Shown: in pieces, positions 49,094 to 51,804 of the stretch
How positions within the stretch are numbered: position 1 is the stretch's first letter
How the letters are laid out: every line of letters starts with the position of its first letter
Source of the DNA: Clostridia bacterium
GTDB lineage: Bacteria > Bacillota > Clostridia > Oscillospirales > CAG-272
Assembly: GCA_017467085.1 (NCBI GenBank)
Contig: JAFTSW010000051.1
Location: forward strand, 1-51,804
DNA: 51,804 bases
Direction: 5' to 3'
Translations under genes and position numbers: made by a program
Notes under the pieces: generated by a model
Databases searched by the model: none
The model's input: the letters and a program-made list of their open reading frames with translations, nothing else
Told to the model about the DNA's origin: nothing

Positions 49094-50104
49094 ATGCACG
49101 AATTAAAGATTGGAAAGAACGATGCGGGACAGCGCCTTGACAAGTTTTTGACCAAGGCGCTTCCCTCTCTTCCCCTCTCTCTTTTATACAAATCCGTCCG
49201 CACAAAGAAAATCAAAGTGAATCGCCACCGCGCTGACATCAAGCAGATTCTCGCCGAGGGGGACACCTTACAGCTTTTCTTGTCGGACGATTTTTTTCAG
49301 GACGGGAAGGAGGGCGCCGCCTCGCTGGATAAAATTTCGGTAAAGCTTGACCTGCTTTACGAGGACGCCGCCATTCTTCTGGTCAACAAACGCCCCGGCA
49401 TTTCGGTGCACGAGGACGAGAACGGGGACGCCAATACCCTGCTTTTGCAGATACAGGCGTACTTATACCAAAAGGGGGAATATGACCCCGACAGGGAGCA
49501 ATCCTTTGCCCCCGCTCTTTGCAACCGCATCGACCGCAATACGGGCGGCATTGTCATCGCCGCCAAGACGGCAGAGGCGCTACGGGATATGAACGCCCGT
49601 ATCAAGGCGCGGCGACTTGGAAAATATTATCTTTGCGTTGTCAAGGGTCATCCCAAGGTCAAGGAGGCGCTGCTTTCGGGGTTTCTCCGCAAGGACGCGA
49701 AGAGCAACACCGTAACGGTGTACGATAAAAATCCCCCTCGCGATGCCAAGGAAATCAAGACGCGCTACCGTGTTTTGCGTACCAACGGCGCCTACTCCCT
49801 TTTAGAGGTGGAGCTTCTGACGGGACGCACCCACCAAATCCGCGCCCATCTTGCCCACGCGGGCTTTCCTCTTTTAGGGGACGGCAAATACGGAGAAAAC
49901 AAGGCGGACCGCTCCTTGGGCTACAAGTACCAGGCGCTTTGGTCCTACCGACTGATTTTCACCAAGGGCGGGGAGCCCGACTCCCTTTCCTACTTGGACG
50001 GACGGGAGTTTGCCGTGCCGTTTGAAAAAATCTATTTTATCAAGGAGCTGTTTGAAGGTCTTGGAACAGATACAAAGCCAAAGGGCAGGAAGGAACAGGA
50101 ATAA
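49094..50104 (+). CDS. RluA-family pseudouridine synthase
   Basis: 336 residues. N-terminal S4 domain (GQRLDKFLTKALPSLPLSLL), then the RluA catalytic motif NRIDRNTGGIVIAAK with the active Asp at 147, and LTGRTHQIRAHLAHAGFPLLGDGKYG (split). It isomerises uridines in 23S rRNA (RluC/RluD class); the exact site is not readable. It has no strong own ribosome site and is probably translated by coupling to upp. Confidence 0.9.
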   Translation: MHELKIGKNDAGQRLDKFLTKALPSLPLSLLYKSVRTKKIKVNRHRADIKQILAEGDTLQLFLSDDFFQDGKEGAASLDKISVKLDLLYEDAAILLVNKRPGISVHEDENGDANTLLLQIQAYLYQKGEYDPDREQSFAPALCNRIDRNTGGIVIAAKTAEALRDMNARIKARRLGKYYLCVVKGHPKVKEALLSGFLRKDAKSNTVTVYDKNPPRDAKEIKTRYRVLRTNGAYSLLEVELLTGRTHQIRAHLAHAGFPLLGDGKYGENKADRSLGYKYQALWSYRLIFTKGGEPDSLSYLDGREFAVPFEKIYFIKELFEGLGTDTKPKGRKEQE

Positions 50105-51681
50105 AGGGGCGCTTTTCTCGGCGCTTTTGCTCCTTTTGGGCGGCGCCCTCTCGGCGCTTCCTCTCGTTTTCTCCTCCCTTTCGCTTTTCGCCTTCGTGTT
50201 TCTTTCCCCCTTTTGCTATTTTTTATATAGCAGAGCCGGGGGCGGCACATCCCTTTGGGCGCTATACGGCTATGCCCTTTGCTATTTTCAAGGCTACTAT
50301 ATGGGGAGCTTTTCCTTTTTCACCGCTATGTATCCCTTGGAGTTTGCAGGGCTCTCGCCTATTGCCGCTTTAGCGGTTCTCTTTGCCGCTACGGTGCTTT
50401 TGCCCCTTTTACAGGCGGTGGGTATGGCGCTTCTCGGCCCCTTGACCGCACTTATAGGACGACGCCTTTCCAGAGGGCTTCCCCTTTTGTTTCCTTTGGC
50501 GGTGGCGTCCCTTTGGACGCTTCTTTCCTACTTGCAAAATCTGACCTGGATGGGCGTTCCCTGGGCGCCGCTATCCATTGCCCTTGCGCGCTCTCCCCTT
50601 CTGATACAGAGCGCTTCCCTTTTTGGGCACCATTTTCTGATTTTTCTCCTGGTTGCCGTCAACGCCCTGCTTGCCGAGGCGGTAGCTCGGCTTCGCCACT
50701 GCCGCGAAAGGCAGGCACTTTTGGCGCTTGCCGTTGCCGTGGCGCTTTTCGGCTCCAACCTTCTTTTCGGTGCCTTGCGGCTTTCCCTTGACAAGGAAGA
50801 GGAGCAGGTGACGGTTGCCGTTTTACAGGGCAACGTTTCCACCATGGAGGACGCCCTTTACGGGGAGGACGCTATGCTCTATCCCTTTGCCTCTCTTGCA
50901 CGCGCCGCCGCCAAGTCGGGCAAGCAAATTGATTTGATGCTTTGGGCGGAGGCGGTGTTTCTTGACGGCTTGGAGTCGCACCCCTATGCGGAGGTCTTTC
51001 TTTCCTCTCTTGCCAAGGAAACGGGGGTTATCCAGGTGGTTGGCTCCTATTCCTTGCGCGAGGACAGCGAGGGGGAGGAGCATTTTTACAACTCTCTTTT
51101 TGTCTTTTATCCCGACGGCACTATTTCCGAGGAAATATACGACAAGCGGCGTCCCGTTCCCTTTGGCGAGTACCTGCCTTGGGCGTCCTTCTTTGTGGCG
51201 GTGATACCGCCCTTGGCAGAGATAAATATGCTCGCCCGCAACATTGAGGCGGGAGAGGCGCCCTCTCTTTTCTCCCTTCCCTTTGGAAGGGCAGGAGGAC
51301 TTATCTGCTTTGATTCTCTTTATCCCGCTCTTGCCCGTGAAAGCACAAGGGCAGGGGCAGAGCTGCTCCTGCTTGCCACCAATGATTCCTGGTTTGACGG
51401 CAGCTTTGCCAAGGATTTGCATTTTTCTCACGCCGTGCTTCGCGCCGTTGAAAAACGGCAGGGCAGTAGCACGGGCAGGCAACACGGGACTTTCGGGCTT
51501 CATTTCGCCCAAGGGCGAGATAGAGGCAATCACCGCCCCCGACACACGCACGCTTTTGACCCACACCGTGACGTACACAGACAACCCCACTCTATATACG
51601 GCAATCGGGGACAGCTTTATGCTGTTGCCTCTGCTATACGTTTTAACGCTATCCCTTTATCCTGTAGGCAAGAGAGAATAG
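50061..51681 (+). pseudogene. lnt: lnt, apolipoprotein N-acyltransferase, frame broken by one extra A
   Basis: The frame starts probably at TTG 50061, inside rluA, with AAGGAG upstream. It has about six membrane helices and a nitrilase domain with the Glu-Lys-Cys triad: LMLWAEAVF, YDKRRPVPFGEYLPW and GGLICFDSL. After RAVE at 51450 the A5 run (51451-51455) shifts the frame. Removing one A restores NGRAVARAGNTGLSGFISP and a normal C-terminus ending at 51681. Left as it is, the frame runs to 51782 with unrelated residues. It is either a real mutation or a homopolymer sequencing error. Lnt adds the third acyl chain to lipoproteins. Confidence 0.8.
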
Positions 51682-51684
51682 TAC

Positions 51685-51801
51685 GAACTCGCTCGCGAGC
51701 CTGCATTTTCAGCGCTTTCGGCACTTTTCTCATTTGCCAAGTGGTACTTGGCGGCATTCGCCAAGCACCAAAATCATCTTAAAATACAGGCTCGGGAGTT
51801 C
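51685..51801. repeat. inverted repeat pair at the right edge
   Basis: GAACTC-GCTCG-CGAGCCTG-CATTTT at 51685-51709 matches the reverse complement of 51781-51801 (20 of 21 bases after a 4-base gap). The inside has a GCCAAGT/ACTTGGC hairpin (51735-51751), and arm one contains the palindrome GCTCGCGAGC. It follows the lnt stop and may be a terminator or a small MITE-like element. No gene inside. Confidence 0.5.
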
Positions 51802-51804
51802 TGC

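Noticed and set aside
51444..51681. Programmed ribosomal frameshift in lnt
   Set aside because: GAAAAAC could slip, but no stimulatory structure or internal ribosome site is seen and lnt is not known for recoding; mutation or read error is simpler.

Overview
The window looks like a piece of a spore-forming, diaminopimelate-type member of the Clostridia (Firmicutes). It encodes SpoIIR, HPr kinase/phosphorylase, a ClpC-type ATPase with a UVR motif, a lysine riboswitch, AzlCD and many canonical TTGACA-17-TATAAT promoters, and its core part is fairly GC-rich. No species can be named from the sequence alone.

Positions 1-12,853 are an AT-richer accessory region left of a tRNA-Arg(CCT) whose 3' end faces it. 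The leftmost 1.9 kb is the start of a phage-type early operon on the minus strand: a sigma-region-4-like protein, a small protein and a DUF2800 protein cut by the window edge. Next, on the plus strand, is a tightly coupled three-gene cassette (2052-5721): two proteins I do not recognise and a 752-residue zinc-hook ABC ATPase. It is the best candidate for an undescribed conflict or defence system. Facing it is a complete LlaJI-type restriction-modification operon (12470-5770): a small helix-turn-helix protein, two C5-cytosine methyltransferases, a McrB-like NTPase subunit and a McrC/LlaJI-like nuclease subunit. Three 19-bp tandem repeats lie between the operon promoter and the tRNA.

Positions 13,310-51,804 are ordinary chromosome in short operons. 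In order: two membrane or anchored proteins; yceD-rpmF; a GH27 alpha-galactosidase with a small Cys-rich protein; spoIIR; nagB with a sugar isomerase; rpiB; tsaB-tsaE-methyltransferase-plsY; a short QueG-like protein with azlCD; tRNA-Arg(CCG); a PrsA-like lipoprotein; a Fur-family regulator with a heavy-metal exporter; hprK; a lysine-riboswitch operon dapA-dapB-ddh-lysA; prs behind a dead thuA relic; a SpoIID-like/peptidoglycan-binding cluster; clpC; pgi; a D,D-carboxypeptidase; glnS; an MBL hydrolase; upp-rluA-lnt. The lnt frame is broken by one extra A in a poly-A run.

Two biosynthetic themes stand out. Lysine/DAP synthesis is under riboswitch control, and the lipoprotein/peptidoglycan genes (plsY, lnt, the D,D-carboxypeptidase, the SpoIID-like protein) fit a sporulating cell with DAP peptidoglycan. 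Several intergenic structures deserve attention: tandem mini-hairpins with compensatory stem changes, hairpins between the Shine-Dalgarno and the start codon of plsY and dapB, a cluster of six inverted repeats, and a stem-loop whose loop matches flanking sequence.
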